Positions 23,645 to 31,688 of a stretch of 41,469 nt of DNA are shown in pieces. Below the pieces are notes generated by a model. That model did no database searches. It saw nothing but the letters and a program-made list of their open reading frames with translations, and was not told the origin of the DNA. Origin of the DNA: Bacteroidales bacterium. GTDB taxonomy: Bacteria; Bacteroidota; Bacteroidia; Bacteroidales; UBA932. The first letter of the stretch is position 1. The number at the start of each line of letters is the position of its first letter. The stretch covers positions 1 to 41,469 of the forward strand of contig JAFYME010000060.1 of the NCBI GenBank assembly GCA_017556765.1. The letters run 5' to 3'. The translations under genes were made by a program, and so were the position numbers.

Positions 23645-24388
23645 TTACTCCTCTACTGCGTACTTGCCTACCTTGAGTACCTCAACGTCGAAGATGAGTA
23701 CTGAGTTAGGAGCGATAGCGCGGTTTCCTCTCTCACCGTAAGCAAGGTCAGATGGGATGTAAAGAGTTGCCTTTCCACCCTCACCGAGAAGGCTGAGACC
23801 CTCAGTCCATCCTCTGATCACGCGGTTTGCAACGAACATTGTAGAGTCGTTCTCATCGAATACAGTACCATCGATAAGGGTACCCTTGTAATTTACCCAT
23901 ACAGTATCCTGCGGAGCGATCTTGTAGTCTGCACCCTCAGCCTCGATAGTGTACTGGAGACCTGAAGCTGTTGTGTCTACATCTGCCTTGAGAGCGTTCT
24001 TAGCAAGGAAAGCCTTACCCTCTGCAAGGTTTACAGCTGCCTGATATGTCTGCTTCTTAGTAAGGAAGTTGCTAAGGATTGTCTGCATCTCATTAGGATC
24101 GATATCGAACTGAGCGCCGAAATCTGCGTCATATGGAGAACCTTCTGCCTCGAGGAAGTCGATGACACCCTTCTTGAACTCAGCCATGTTGAGCTCGCTG
24201 ATGTCCTCTGCAAAACCGTTACCCTTGAAGAATGAACCGATGTTCACACCGAGGAGGTAGCTTACTGAATCAACCTCAGCAGCTGAAGGAAGCTCTGCCT
24301 CTACAGCAACCTTGCTTGAGTTTGAGTTGCATGAAACAGCGAGAAGAGCTGCACATGCTGCGATTGCGAAAAATTTGATAGTCTTCAT
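23645..24388 (-). CDS. FKBP-type peptidyl-prolyl isomerase lipoprotein
   Basis: The protein has 247 residues from the ATG at 24386-24388. The frame is open further upstream but only through promoter DNA. The N-terminus MKTIKFFAIAACAALLAVSC is a lipoprotein signal peptide with Cys20 in the lipobox AVSC. Residues about 38-140 form the helical dimerisation/chaperone domain of FkpA/MIP-type proteins (VDSVSYLLGVNIGSFF, then the FKKGVIDFLEA and NLAEGKAFLAKNA blocks). Residues about 148-245 are the FKBP domain (GLQYTI, VNYKGTLIDGTVFDENDS, IRGWTEGLSLLGEGGKATLYIPSDLAYGE and the closing IFDVEVLKV strand). It is expected to catalyse prolyl isomerisation and assist folding of envelope proteins. It is cotranscribed with the DUF3127 gene. 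Confidence 0.94.
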   Translation of the reverse strand: MKTIKFFAIAACAALLAVSCNSNSSKVAVEAELPSAAEVDSVSYLLGVNIGSFFKGNGFAEDISELNMAEFKKGVIDFLEAEGSPYDADFGAQFDIDPNEMQTILSNFLTKKQTYQAAVNLAEGKAFLAKNALKADVDTTASGLQYTIEAEGADYKIAPQDTVWVNYKGTLIDGTVFDENDSTMFVANRVIRGWTEGLSLLGEGGKATLYIPSDLAYGERGNRAIAPNSVLIFDVEVLKVGKYAVEE

Positions 24389-24432
24389 TGTTTGATAATA
24401 TTTTATTTGTTTAAAATTGTCAAAACATCTTG

Positions 24433-24440
24433 CAAAGATA
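24433..24440 (-). promoter_or_regulatory. Putative -7 box of the FKBP gene
   Basis: The minus strand reads TATCTTTG (TAnnTTTG), 44 nt upstream of the start codon. The -33 region is not clear. The rest of the 206-nt gap 24389-24594 is AT-rich and holds only this box, the recQ promoter and the palindrome at 24534. Confidence 0.5.
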
Positions 24441-24533
24441 GATATTTTTTGGATACACATACCTTTTTTGACAGTCAATTATACCTATTTATATAAGCCG
24501 AGGGGCAAAATCATTCCCGAACAAAGCTTTCAT

Positions 24534-24575
24534 CTCAAAAAATTTTGAGGATTCAGAAAATATTGTTTAATTTTA
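24534..24575 (+). promoter_or_regulatory. recQ promoter with overlapping palindrome
   Basis: TTTG (24544-24547), a 20-nt spacer and TAATTTTA (24568-24575, one base off TAnnTTTG) form a promoter about 20 nt upstream of the ATG. The -33 box lies in the palindrome CTCAAAAAATTTTGAG (24534-24549), arms CTCAAAA/TTTTGAG, which has the form of an operator. Confidence 0.5.
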
Positions 24576-24594
24576 TATTCAAATTTTTCGGCTT

Positions 24595-26796
24595 ATGTCA
24601 CCAGATTCTGCAACGCTGCATGCCAAATTGAAGGAGTTTTTCGGATTTGACTCGTTCAAGGCTGATCAGGAACGTATAATCAAGCATCTCGTGGACGGCA
24701 ACAACGCATTCGTGCTCATGCCTACGGGAGGAGGAAAGTCCATGTGCTATCAGCTGCCTGCTCTCGTGATGGAGGGCACGGCGATAGTCATATCCCCGCT
24801 GATCGCCCTCATGAAGAATCAGGTAGACGCCATAAGGGGCTTCGTAGCCGGAAACGACGGCATAGCCCACTTCCTGAACTCGTCACTCAACAAGGCACAG
24901 ATCGCAGAAGTCAAGAACGACCTCATGTCAGGAGCGACCAAGCTCCTTTATGTAGCTCCGGAATCCCTTACCAAGGCCGAGAACGTCGCCATGCTGAAGG
25001 AGATAAAGATCTCTTTCTATGCGGTCGATGAGGCTCATTGCATCTCCGAGTGGGGCCATGACTTCCGTCCTGAATACAGGCGCATACGCAACATAATCGA
25101 AGAGATCAGTGTTGCGCCTATCATAGCGCTTACAGCGACCGCAACCCCTAAGGTCCAGAGCGACATATTGAAGAATCTCGGAATGCCCGATGCTACAGTC
25201 TTCAAATCGTCGTTCAACCGCGCGAACCTCTACTACGAAATAAGGGACAAGTCAGACCCTAAGAGAGACATAATCAAGTACATAAAGCAGAATCCCGGCA
25301 AGTCCGGCATCATCTACTGTCTCAGCCGCAAGAAGGTCGAAGAGCTCGCAGAGCTTCTGAACATAAACGGCATCAAGGCAGCTCCATACCATGCCGGTCT
25401 GGACGCCAAGACCAGAGCCGACAACCAGGACAGATTCCTGATGGAAGACATCGACGTCATCGTTGCCACGATAGCATTCGGAATGGGTATAGACAAGCCT
25501 GACGTGCGATTCGTCATACATTATGACATCCCGAAGAGCATCGAGGGATACTATCAGGAGACCGGAAGAGCAGGACGCGACGGACGCGAAGGCCAGTGCA
25601 TAACATTCTACAGCTACAAGGACATCCAGAAGCTGGAGAAATTCATGCAGGGCAAGCCTGTTGCAGAGCAGGAGATAGGAAAGCAGCTCCTGATGGAGAC
25701 TGTTGCATATGCAGAATCAAACTCATGCCGCAGGAAGTTGCTGCTCAACTACTTCGGTGAAGGATATGAGATCGAGAACTGCGGTGCATGCGACAACTGT
25801 CTGCACCCGAAGAAGCAGTTCGACGGACGCGAGGAGATGGCAATGGTCATGGAACTCATCCAGACCCTGCCGGAGCGATTCAAGATGGAGCATCTCGCCA
25901 ACATCCTTGCCGGAGAGATGAACTCGATAATAAAGTCCTACAACCACGACAAGCTCGAGCTTTTCGGCGCAGGAAAGGATCATTCAGTACGCTTCTGGAG
26001 CGCAGTGATCCACCAGGGAATGGTACTCCACCTTCTCCACAAGGACATCGAGTCATATGGACTCATATCTGTGACAGCCGAGGGCAAAAAGTTCTTCGAG
26101 GAACCGTACGAGCTCATGCTCACCGAAGACAGAGTCTTCTCGGAAGGCGAAGACGACGAGGAAGACATCGCCGCTGCAGCAGCCGCCAAGGGTGGCGGGG
26201 GTGGAGATGCACAGCTTCTTTCTATGCTCAAGGACCTCCGCAAGGATGTCGCGAAGAAGAAGAGGCTCCAGCCATGGGTGATCTTCGGAGATCCGTCTCT
26301 GGAAGACATGTCGATCATGTACCCGATGACTTATGACGAGCTCAAGAACTGCCAGGGAGTCGGAGAAGGAAAGGCCCGCAAGTTCGGAAAGGAGTTCATC
26401 GAGCTCATAGCCAAGTATGTGGAAGAGAATGAGATAGAGCGTCCTGATGACTTCGTGATGAAGTCCATTGTCAATAAGTCGGTAAACAAGGTATTCATCA
26501 TCCAGAGCGTGGACAGGAAGCTGCCTCTGGAAGACATCGCCGACGCAAAGAACATGGACATGGAAGAGCTCATGGACGAAATCGAAGCGATTGTATTCTC
26601 TGGCACAAAGCTGAATCTGGATTATTATATCGAGCAGACCCTTGACGACGACATAGTGGACGAAATCTATGATTATTTCAAGGAAGAGGCCCAGTCAGAC
26701 TCACTCGCCGACGCGATGAATGACCTCAAGGATGATTATGATGAGATGGAGGTACGCCTTGTCCGCATCAAATTCCTCTGCGAAGTAGCTAACTGA
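24595..26796 (+). CDS. recQ: ATP-dependent DNA helicase RecQ
   Basis: RecQ unwinds DNA 3' to 5' in recombination and replication-fork repair. The protein has 733 residues. Motif 0 FGFDSFKADQERII (16-29), Walker A PTGGGKS (43-49), DEAH (145-148) with the aromatic-rich loop HCISEWGHDFRPEY, and the second RecA domain with GIDKPDVRFVIHYD and QETGRAGRDGREG are all present. The zinc-binding segment follows, with the cysteines of SCRRKLLLNYFGE and NCGACDNC (about 378-402), then the RQC winged helix, an acidic stretch and a run of Ala and Gly (about 520-535), an HRDC domain (about 545-615) and an additional C-terminal helical region (about 620-733) common in Bacteroidetes RecQ. It is transcribed divergently from the FKBP-DUF3127 pair. 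The DUF3127 protein carries an SSB-like tail of the type that binds RecQ. Confidence 0.96.
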   Translation: MSPDSATLHAKLKEFFGFDSFKADQERIIKHLVDGNNAFVLMPTGGGKSMCYQLPALVMEGTAIVISPLIALMKNQVDAIRGFVAGNDGIAHFLNSSLNKAQIAEVKNDLMSGATKLLYVAPESLTKAENVAMLKEIKISFYAVDEAHCISEWGHDFRPEYRRIRNIIEEISVAPIIALTATATPKVQSDILKNLGMPDATVFKSSFNRANLYYEIRDKSDPKRDIIKYIKQNPGKSGIIYCLSRKKVEELAELLNINGIKAAPYHAGLDAKTRADNQDRFLMEDIDVIVATIAFGMGIDKPDVRFVIHYDIPKSIEGYYQETGRAGRDGREGQCITFYSYKDIQKLEKFMQGKPVAEQEIGKQLLMETVAYAESNSCRRKLLLNYFGEGYEIENCGACDNCLHPKKQFDGREEMAMVMELIQTLPERFKMEHLANILAGEMNSIIKSYNHDKLELFGAGKDHSVRFWSAVIHQGMVLHLLHKDIESYGLISVTAEGKKFFEEPYELMLTEDRVFSEGEDDEEDIAAAAAAKGGGGGDAQLLSMLKDLRKDVAKKKRLQPWVIFGDPSLEDMSIMYPMTYDELKNCQGVGEGKARKFGKEFIELIAKYVEENEIERPDDFVMKSIVNKSVNKVFIIQSVDRKLPLEDIADAKNMDMEELMDEIEAIVFSGTKLNLDYYIEQTLDDDIVDEIYDYFKEEAQSDSLADAMNDLKDDYDEMEVRLVRIKFLCEVAN

Positions 26797-26802
26797 CGCC
26801 TG

Positions 26803-26831
26803 GTCATCATCCCCGGCAAAACCGGGGACCT
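26803..26831. repeat. Family B repeat, GC-rich form, at the recQ-miaA junction
   Basis: GTC, then a 3-nt ATC, then ATCCCCGG, a CAAAA loop and CCGGGGAC, CT. The inner 6-bp stem CCCCGG/CCGGGG is perfect. It starts 7 nt after the recQ stop and its last bases overlap the miaA stop codon (26830-26832, minus strand), so it may serve as a shared terminator for the convergent genes, although there is no U-tract. Confidence 0.65.
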
Positions 26832-27750
26832 ACAGCTCCATCCAACGGATTTCCTTATCCCTGCCCCAGTATGAAAGCTGTCGCTTGGCATAGCGACGGG
26901 TATTGCGTTGTATCAGCTCCACAGCTCGGTCCAATGACGTAACAGGACCGTCACCAGTGGTAGTCGGACCGAAGCCATCAGCAGAAACCAGTCCGGCCTC
27001 ATAGTCGAACCAGTCGAAGATTTCCTTGTATCCCACAGTCTTCAGGGCGGCAAGGTCACGATACTGCACCAATGAACGCACTTCTTCGACAAGACCATCG
27101 TCCACCATCTGCAGGACCCTGCGGTTTATACGGTCATAAAGCACGTCACGAGGCCTTGTGAGGCCGATTTTCTCTACCTCGAAATCGCGTGACTTGCGTG
27201 AGGAGGTCTTGAATGACGAGAACGGCTTTCCGGTCATAAGACATACCTCCAATGCACGCACCACCCTCTGGCCGTTGGCTATATCTATAGAGGCATAACT
27301 CTCAGGATCAAGAGTCTTGAGCTCCATGCGCAAGGCCTCCACACCCTCGGTTTCAAGACGCGAGGTAAGCTCGGAACGAAGCTGGAGATCGGCCGACGGA
27401 AAATCATCCAGACCGTTGACAAGAGCATCGATGTAGAATCCGGAACCTCCAGCCATGACCAGAGTTTCATGCCCTTCTTCAAAAAGACGGTTGATCAGAT
27501 CCAGAGCCTCCAGCTCGTATTTTCCTGCCGTATAAAGCTCTGTAACAGTATGAGAATGAATAAAATAATGCTTCACAGCCGCAAGCTGCGAAGCATCGGG
27601 GACAGCTGTCCCTATGGTCATTTCCTTATATATCTGACGAGAGTCGCAGGAAATCACGGGAGAGCCATATCGGAGTGCAGTTTCGATACTGTAGTCAGTC
27701 TTTCCTACAGCTGTCGGGCCCAATATGATTATCAGTTTTCTTCCTGCCAT
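26830..27750 (-). CDS. miaA: tRNA dimethylallyltransferase
   Basis: MiaA transfers the dimethylallyl group of DMAPP to N6 of A37 in tRNAs reading UNN codons. The protein has 306 residues. The P-loop is GPTAVGKT (11-18), followed by SCDSRQIYKEMTIGTA, the substrate-binding AGGSGFYIDALVNGLDDFP and NGQRVVRALEV, and the C-terminal ALKTVGYKEIFDWFD and NTRRYAKRQLSYWGRDK. Between DWFD and the RAVELIQRNTRRYAKRQ block there are about 20 extra Gly/Thr/Pro-rich residues (EAGLVSADGFG and on). The ATG lies directly after a family B repeat, whose AAGGA end serves as ribosome-binding site. Its DMAPP substrate is made by IspH, also in this window. Confidence 0.95.
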   Translation of the reverse strand: MAGRKLIIILGPTAVGKTDYSIETALRYGSPVISCDSRQIYKEMTIGTAVPDASQLAAVKHYFIHSHTVTELYTAGKYELEALDLINRLFEEGHETLVMAGGSGFYIDALVNGLDDFPSADLQLRSELTSRLETEGVEALRMELKTLDPESYASIDIANGQRVVRALEVCLMTGKPFSSFKTSSRKSRDFEVEKIGLTRPRDVLYDRINRRVLQMVDDGLVEEVRSLVQYRDLAALKTVGYKEIFDWFDYEAGLVSADGFGPTTTGDGPVTSLDRAVELIQRNTRRYAKRQLSYWGRDKEIRWMEL

Positions 27751-27752
27751 AA

Positions 27753-27778
27753 AGATCCTTCACTTCGTTCAGGATGAC
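27753..27778 (-). repeat. Family B repeat forming the miaA leader
   Basis: On the minus strand this is GTC, ATCCT, an 11-nt loop, AGGAT and CT, with a perfect 5-bp stem, 26 nt in all. The right end reads GAAGTGAAGGATCTTT and runs straight into the miaA ATG (27748-27750), placing AAGGA about 5-6 nt from the start codon. The Shine-Dalgarno-like sequence is inside the 3' arm of the hairpin. Confidence 0.75.
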
Positions 27779-27797
27779 AAAACACGATCAAGACCGG

Positions 27798-28334
27798 TTA
27801 TTCGTCGTCATCGTCACCGTAGATCTCTTCAGTCTCGTCGTCATCCTCCTCTACATCATCATCGTCGTCATCATCGAAGTCCTCATCATCCGGATCCTTC
27901 TTCTTATCATCCGGAAGATCCTCGAAAGCGACATATCCGTTTTCAAACTCGATAGGGTTAGGGCCCTTCTGCTCGACAAGAAGCGGATAGAGAACATTCT
28001 TGCGAAGCTCACCCTCGCCTTCGAAAGTGACGATCACGCTCTTTACATTGGTCGTATCGTAGAAATAAATGAACTTGTCCTCTCCCCTCTTGTGGCACTC
28101 TCCTGCAGTCACATTATCGATGGTTCCGAAACCGAAGTCTGTGAACACGCTGTATCTTGCAGCAACCTCACCGTCAGGTCCGAACGCCTTGAAAAGCACG
28201 ACCTGATCCTGTGGAAAGTCCATATCCGCTCTCATCTGCTTATGAAAGCTATATAAAGAGGCAGTATCCTTCACCTCATAAATTCTTGCAAATCCCTTTA
28301 TACCCGGGAGTGAAACTCTATATTTCAGTATCAT
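27798..28334 (-). CDS. pRiA4b ORF-3-like protein with acidic tail
   Basis: The protein has 178 residues and no signal peptide. The N-terminal 130 residues (MILKYRVSLPGIKGFARIYEV, then LYSFHKQMRADMDFPQDQVVLFKAF, and YFYDTTNVKSVIVTFEGEGE) resemble the plasmid pRiA4b ORF-3-like family, a fold seen in stand-alone bacterial proteins of unknown role. This is recognition of a pattern and is moderate in strength. The last 40 residues are extremely acidic, with runs of Asp and Glu (DDEDFDDDDDDD, then EEDDDETEE), a composition typical of proteins that bind basic partners or stay soluble. It lies upstream of miaA in the same direction, and 47 nt separate the two, occupied by the family B repeat. Confidence 0.7.
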   Translation of the reverse strand: MILKYRVSLPGIKGFARIYEVKDTASLYSFHKQMRADMDFPQDQVVLFKAFGPDGEVAARYSVFTDFGFGTIDNVTAGECHKRGEDKFIYFYDTTNVKSVIVTFEGEGELRKNVLYPLLVEQKGPNPIEFENGYVAFEDLPDDKKKDPDDEDFDDDDDDDVEEDDDETEEIYGDDDDE

Positions 28335-28391
28335 AGACAGTTAGAATTGTTTCAGTTAAAAAACGCCTCCGGAAAATGACGGAAGCGAAGT

Positions 28392-28420
28392 CAAAGATAG
28401 TAAAATTTTCTTTCTGCAAA
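28392..28420 (-). promoter_or_regulatory. Putative promoter of the pRiA4b-like gene
   Basis: On the minus strand TTTG (28417-28420) is followed by a 17-nt spacer and TATCTTTG (28392-28399). The spacer is slightly short. The start codon is about 58 nt downstream. Confidence 0.45.
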
Positions 28421-28492
28421 CACAAAAATCCACAGAAACAGACAAAGTGAAATAAAGTGGAATTTTTATTTCATTTTATATCAGAAAATGCT

Positions 28493-28500
28493 TATTTTTG
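28493..28500 (+). promoter_or_regulatory. Putative -7 box of the YigZ-pyrBI operon
   Basis: TATTTTTG fits TAnnTTTG and ends only 9 nt before the ATG at 28510. Transcription would start within a few bases of the start codon. Confidence 0.5.
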
Positions 28501-28509
28501 ATTTTCGGT

Positions 28510-29124
28510 ATGGACACAACACAGATCCAGGATTCTTACAAAAGCATAGCCGCCGAGTCAAAGGGGCTGTTCAAGGACAATGGAAGCCGATTCATTGCCC
28601 ATGCTTATCCCGTTGAAACCGAGGAAGAGGTAAAGGAGATCGTCGCGGCGCTCAAGAAGGAGTACTACGACGCGAGGCATCATGTATATGCCTACAGGCT
28701 CGGATACAAAGGCGACAAGTTCCGTGCAAATGACGACGGAGAGCCGTCAGGATCGTCTGGCAGGCCGGTTCTGGGCCAGATCGACTCATGCGGGCTCAGC
28801 GACATCCTGGTAGTTGTCGTCAGATATTTCGGAGGCATAAAGCTCGGCATCCCGGGGCTCATAAGGGCATACAAGACCTCGACGGCAGACGCTCTTGCAA
28901 ATGCAGAGATAGTCGAGAAGATAGCATCAAAAATGTACAGGGTACATTTCGGATACCTGAACATGAATGGGGTGATGAAGGTCATGAAGGACATGGGACT
29001 TGAGCAGAAGAACCAGAAGTTCGACATGGAGTGCAGTCTGGATACGAGCGTAAGGCTTTCATTGGTGGACACATTCCTGGAAAGGATGGGTGATGTGGAA
29101 GGATGTAATATTGAAGAAATATAA
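28510..29124 (+). CDS. YigZ/IMPACT family protein (UPF0029)
   Basis: The protein has 204 residues from the ATG at 28510. The IMPACT N-terminal domain is clear: KGLFKDNGSRFIAHAYPVETEEE, the HHVYAYRLG block, then NDDGEPSGSSGRPVLGQI and VVVRYFGGIKLGIPGLIRAY. The C-terminal 80 residues form the UPF0029 ferredoxin-like domain. The E. coli homologue YigZ has unclear function; the eukaryotic relative IMPACT affects GCN2 signalling. No Shine-Dalgarno is seen and the leader is probably only a few bases. pyrB begins 3 nt after the stop, so it is the first gene of an operon with the aspartate transcarbamoylase genes. That link is probably positional. Confidence 0.92.
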   Translation: MDTTQIQDSYKSIAAESKGLFKDNGSRFIAHAYPVETEEEVKEIVAALKKEYYDARHHVYAYRLGYKGDKFRANDDGEPSGSSGRPVLGQIDSCGLSDILVVVVRYFGGIKLGIPGLIRAYKTSTADALANAEIVEKIASKMYRVHFGYLNMNGVMKVMKDMGLEQKNQKFDMECSLDTSVRLSLVDTFLERMGDVEGCNIEEI

Positions 29125-29127
29125 GAT

Positions 29128-30030
29128 ATGAAAAGTTTGATTTCAATCCGCGACTTCAGCAAGGAGGAGATCCTCCATGTGCTGGAGACAGCAAGGGAGT
29201 TCGAGCAGAACAGAGTGCAGAACTTTCTGGAAGGCAAGGTGATTGCAAGCCTCTTTTTCGAGCCTTCAACAAGAACCAGACTGAGTTTCGAGACAGCCAT
29301 CAACCGTCTCGGAGCCAAGGTCATAGGCTTCTCTGATGCAAGCAATACCAGCCAGAGCAAGGGCGAAACCCTCAAGGATACCATCAAGATGGTCAACAAT
29401 TATGTGGACATGATCGTAATGCGTCATCCGCTGGAAGGAAGTTCGCGCTACGCGTCTGAGGTTGCGACTGTTCCGGTGGTGAATGCAGGTGACGGCGCAA
29501 ACCAGCACCCTTCCCAGACCCTTCTCGACCTCTACTCGATCCTCCAGACCCAGGGTACTCTGGAAGGTCTGACAATCAACATGGTAGGAGACCTCAAATA
29601 CGGCCGTACGACCCACTCTCTCCTTCAGGCCATGTCCCATTTCAATCCTAAGTTCATCTTCACTGCTCCTGAAGAGCTCAAGATGCCGAAGGAATACAAG
29701 GACTTCCTCGACAGAAGAGGTATCGAGTATATCGAGACCACTTCCCTCAACGAGTACCTCAACGACTGCGACATCCTCTACATGACCCGCGTCCAGCAGG
29801 AAAGGTTCACTGACCTCATGGAGTACGAGAGAGTAAAGGATGTATATACCCTCAACGCTTCGATGCTCGGAAATGTAAGGGACAACATGAAGATCCTCCA
29901 TCCGCTCCCACGCGTAACCGAGATCGACCAGGATGTGGATGACACCAAATATGCATATTATTTCAAGCAGGCCGAGAACGGACTCTATGTCCGCATGGCT
30001 ATCATCAGTTATCTGTTGGGATATCGTTAA
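29128..30030 (+). CDS. pyrB: Aspartate carbamoyltransferase catalytic subunit
   Basis: PyrB condenses carbamoyl phosphate and aspartate to N-carbamoylaspartate in pyrimidine synthesis. The protein has 300 residues, the usual length. The carbamoyl-phosphate loop [13 protein letters not shown] (43-55), the Ser/Lys loop [23 protein letters not shown], the [13 protein letters not shown] block and the C-terminal [11 protein letters not shown] are all conserved. pyrI follows after 11 nt, so the enzyme should be the allosteric dodecamer of three regulatory dimers and two catalytic trimers, as in E. coli. No leader peptide or attenuator is visible upstream. Confidence 0.97.
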   Translation: MKSLISIRDFSKEEILHVLETAREFEQNRVQNFLEGKVIASLFFEPSTRTRLSFETAINRLGAKVIGFSDASNTSQSKGETLKDTIKMVNNYVDMIVMRHPLEGSSRYASEVATVPVVNAGDGANQHPSQTLLDLYSILQTQGTLEGLTINMVGDLKYGRTTHSLLQAMSHFNPKFIFTAPEELKMPKEYKDFLDRRGIEYIETTSLNEYLNDCDILYMTRVQQERFTDLMEYERVKDVYTLNASMLGNVRDNMKILHPLPRVTEIDQDVDDTKYAYYFKQAENGLYVRMAIISYLLGYR

Positions 30031-30041
30031 TACAGAAAATT

Positions 30042-30494
30042 ATGTCACACAAAGAATTAGTAGTAAGCGCATTGGAGAATGGTACCGTTCTGGACCACAT
30101 ACCCGCTGAAAATGTATACAAGGCACTGGACATCCTCAACCTCAAAGGCATAGAGAGCCAGATTACAATAGGAATCAACCTTACCAGCAAGTTCTTCGGA
30201 AAGAAGGGCATCATCAAGATCGCCGATAAGTTCTTCGAGGACGAGGAGCTCAACAAGCTCGCCCTCATCGCTCCGAAAGCTACAGTAAACGTAATCCGCG
30301 ACTTCCAGGTAGTCGAGAAGAAGAAGCTTGTCATGCCTGAGGAGATCCATGGTATCGCAAAGTGCAGAAATCCGAAATGCGTTACAAACCATCAGCCTGT
30401 CAAGACATGGTTCAAGACCATTGACAATGGTAACGAAATTTCACTTTTATGCCATTATTGCGAAAAAGTTACCGACTCTAAGCATATTTTTTAA
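30042..30494 (+). CDS. pyrI: Aspartate carbamoyltransferase regulatory chain
   Basis: PyrI binds CTP and ATP and transmits allosteric control to PyrB. The protein has 150 residues. The N-terminal nucleotide-binding domain contains ENGTVLDHIPAENVYKALDIL and the NLTSKFFGKKGIIKI strand. The C-terminal zinc domain has four cysteines in the pattern C-x4-C-x(about 22)-C-x2-C (CRNPKCVTNH, then LLCHYCEK), which contacts PyrB. It is directly downstream of pyrB. The 59 nt to serC are AT-rich. A TACCTTTA at 30505-30512 could be a weak promoter box for serC. Confidence 0.96.
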   Translation: MSHKELVVSALENGTVLDHIPAENVYKALDILNLKGIESQITIGINLTSKFFGKKGIIKIADKFFEDEELNKLALIAPKATVNVIRDFQVVEKKKLVMPEEIHGIAKCRNPKCVTNHQPVKTWFKTIDNGNEISLLCHYCEKVTDSKHIF

Positions 30495-30553
30495 AATAAA
30501 TCATTACCTTTAGACCGATATTGATTACAAATTTTAAATAACCACATAATCAA

Positions 30554-31627
30554 ATGAAAAAAGTACACAATTTCAATGCAGGCCCTTGCGTCCTGCCACA
30601 GCAGGCTGTCGATAAGGCTATCGAAGCTCTCAAGGATTTCGCCGGAACAGGTATGCCGGTAATCTGCGTTTCACACAGATCAAAGGAGTGGGATGCCGTA
30701 ATGGACGAATGCCGTGCTCTCTGGAAGGAGCTCCTGAACATTCCTGACACTCACGAGGTCGTATTCCTCGGCGGTGGCGCAAGCATGGGCTTCCTCTATG
30801 TAGCGATGAACTTCCTTGAGAACAAGGCAGGCTACCTCGAGACTGGCGTATGGGCAAAGAAGGCATTGAAGGAAGCGAAGGGCCTTGGAAATGCATACGC
30901 AGTAGCATCTTCAGCAGAGACCACATTCAACTATATCCCTAAGGGTTATGAGATCCCTGCAGACCTCGACTACTTCCATGTGACTACAAACAATACAATC
31001 TACGGTACTGAGCTTCATGAGGACATAGACTGTCCAGTTCCGCTCATCGCAGACATGTCATCAGATATCATGAGCCGTCCTGTAGACGTAAGCAAGTATG
31101 CGATGATCTATGGTGGCGCGCAGAAGAACGTAGGTCCTGCAGGTGTTACTTTCTTCATCGTGAAGAAGGACCTTCTCGGAAAGGTAAGCCGTTACATCCC
31201 TACAATGCTCAACCTCCAGACACATATCGACGGCGGTTCAATGTTCAACACTCCTCCAGTATTCTCAATCTTCGTGATGAACGAGACTCTCAAGTGGGTC
31301 AAGGAAATGGGCGGTGTAGAGGCTGTCTACAAGATGAACCAGGAGAAGGCTGCCATCCTTTATGATGAGATCGACCGCAACCCTCTCTTCGTGGGAACAG
31401 CTGCCAAGGAAGACCGTTCACTCATGAACGTATGCTTCGTGATGGCTCCGGGCTATGAGGGTCTTCAGGACGAGTTCATGGCATTCGCAAAGGAGCGCGG
31501 CATGGTAGGCATCAAGGGTCACAGATCTGTAGGCGGTTTCCGCGCGTCTATCTACAACGCATGTCCTAAGGAAAGCGTTCAGGCTCTCGTTGACTGCATG
31601 AAGGAATTTGAAGCACTGAAGAAATAA
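30554..31627 (+). CDS. serC: Phosphoserine aminotransferase
   Basis: SerC converts 3-phosphohydroxypyruvate and glutamate to 3-phosphoserine and 2-oxoglutarate, the second step of serine synthesis. It also acts in pyridoxal phosphate synthesis in some bacteria. The protein has 357 residues. The N-terminal [21 protein letters not shown] block, [10 protein letters not shown] (phosphate cup), [16 protein letters not shown] and the PLP-lysine region [17 protein letters not shown] are conserved, as is the C-terminal [17 protein letters not shown]. It is followed by serA, the first enzyme of the pathway, with a family B repeat in between. Confidence 0.97.
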   Translation: MKKVHNFNAGPCVLPQQAVDKAIEALKDFAGTGMPVICVSHRSKEWDAVMDECRALWKELLNIPDTHEVVFLGGGASMGFLYVAMNFLENKAGYLETGVWAKKALKEAKGLGNAYAVASSAETTFNYIPKGYEIPADLDYFHVTTNNTIYGTELHEDIDCPVPLIADMSSDIMSRPVDVSKYAMIYGGAQKNVGPAGVTFFIVKKDLLGKVSRYIPTMLNLQTHIDGGSMFNTPPVFSIFVMNETLKWVKEMGGVEAVYKMNQEKAAILYDEIDRNPLFVGTAAKEDRSLMNVCFVMAPGYEGLQDEFMAFAKERGMVGIKGHRSVGGFRASIYNACPKESVQALVDCMKEFEALKK

Positions 31628-31648
31628 TAATCCCTTCTGAAGAAAAAC

Positions 31649-31674
31649 GTCATCCCCGGCCTGTCCGGGGATCT
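31649..31674. repeat. Family B repeat, GC-rich form, between serC and serA
   Basis: GTC, ATCCCCGG (31652-31659), a 5-nt CCTGT loop, CCGGGGAT (31665-31672) and CT, 26 nt in all, with a perfect 8-bp stem. It lies 21 nt after the serC stop and 14 nt before the serA ATG. It has no U-tract, so it is more likely an mRNA hairpin within the ser operon than a terminator. Confidence 0.7.
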
Positions 31675-31688
31675 CAATATCACTGAAA

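Noticed and set aside
28335..28509. Riboswitch or tRNA in the AT-rich gap before the YigZ gene
   Set aside because: Only promoter boxes for the two divergent genes are seen. There is no cloverleaf and no known aptamer core.
31649..31674. Intrinsic terminator between serC and serA
   Set aside because: The stem is GC-rich, but no U-tract follows and serA and DUF1015 downstream need the transcript. It matches the family B repeat.
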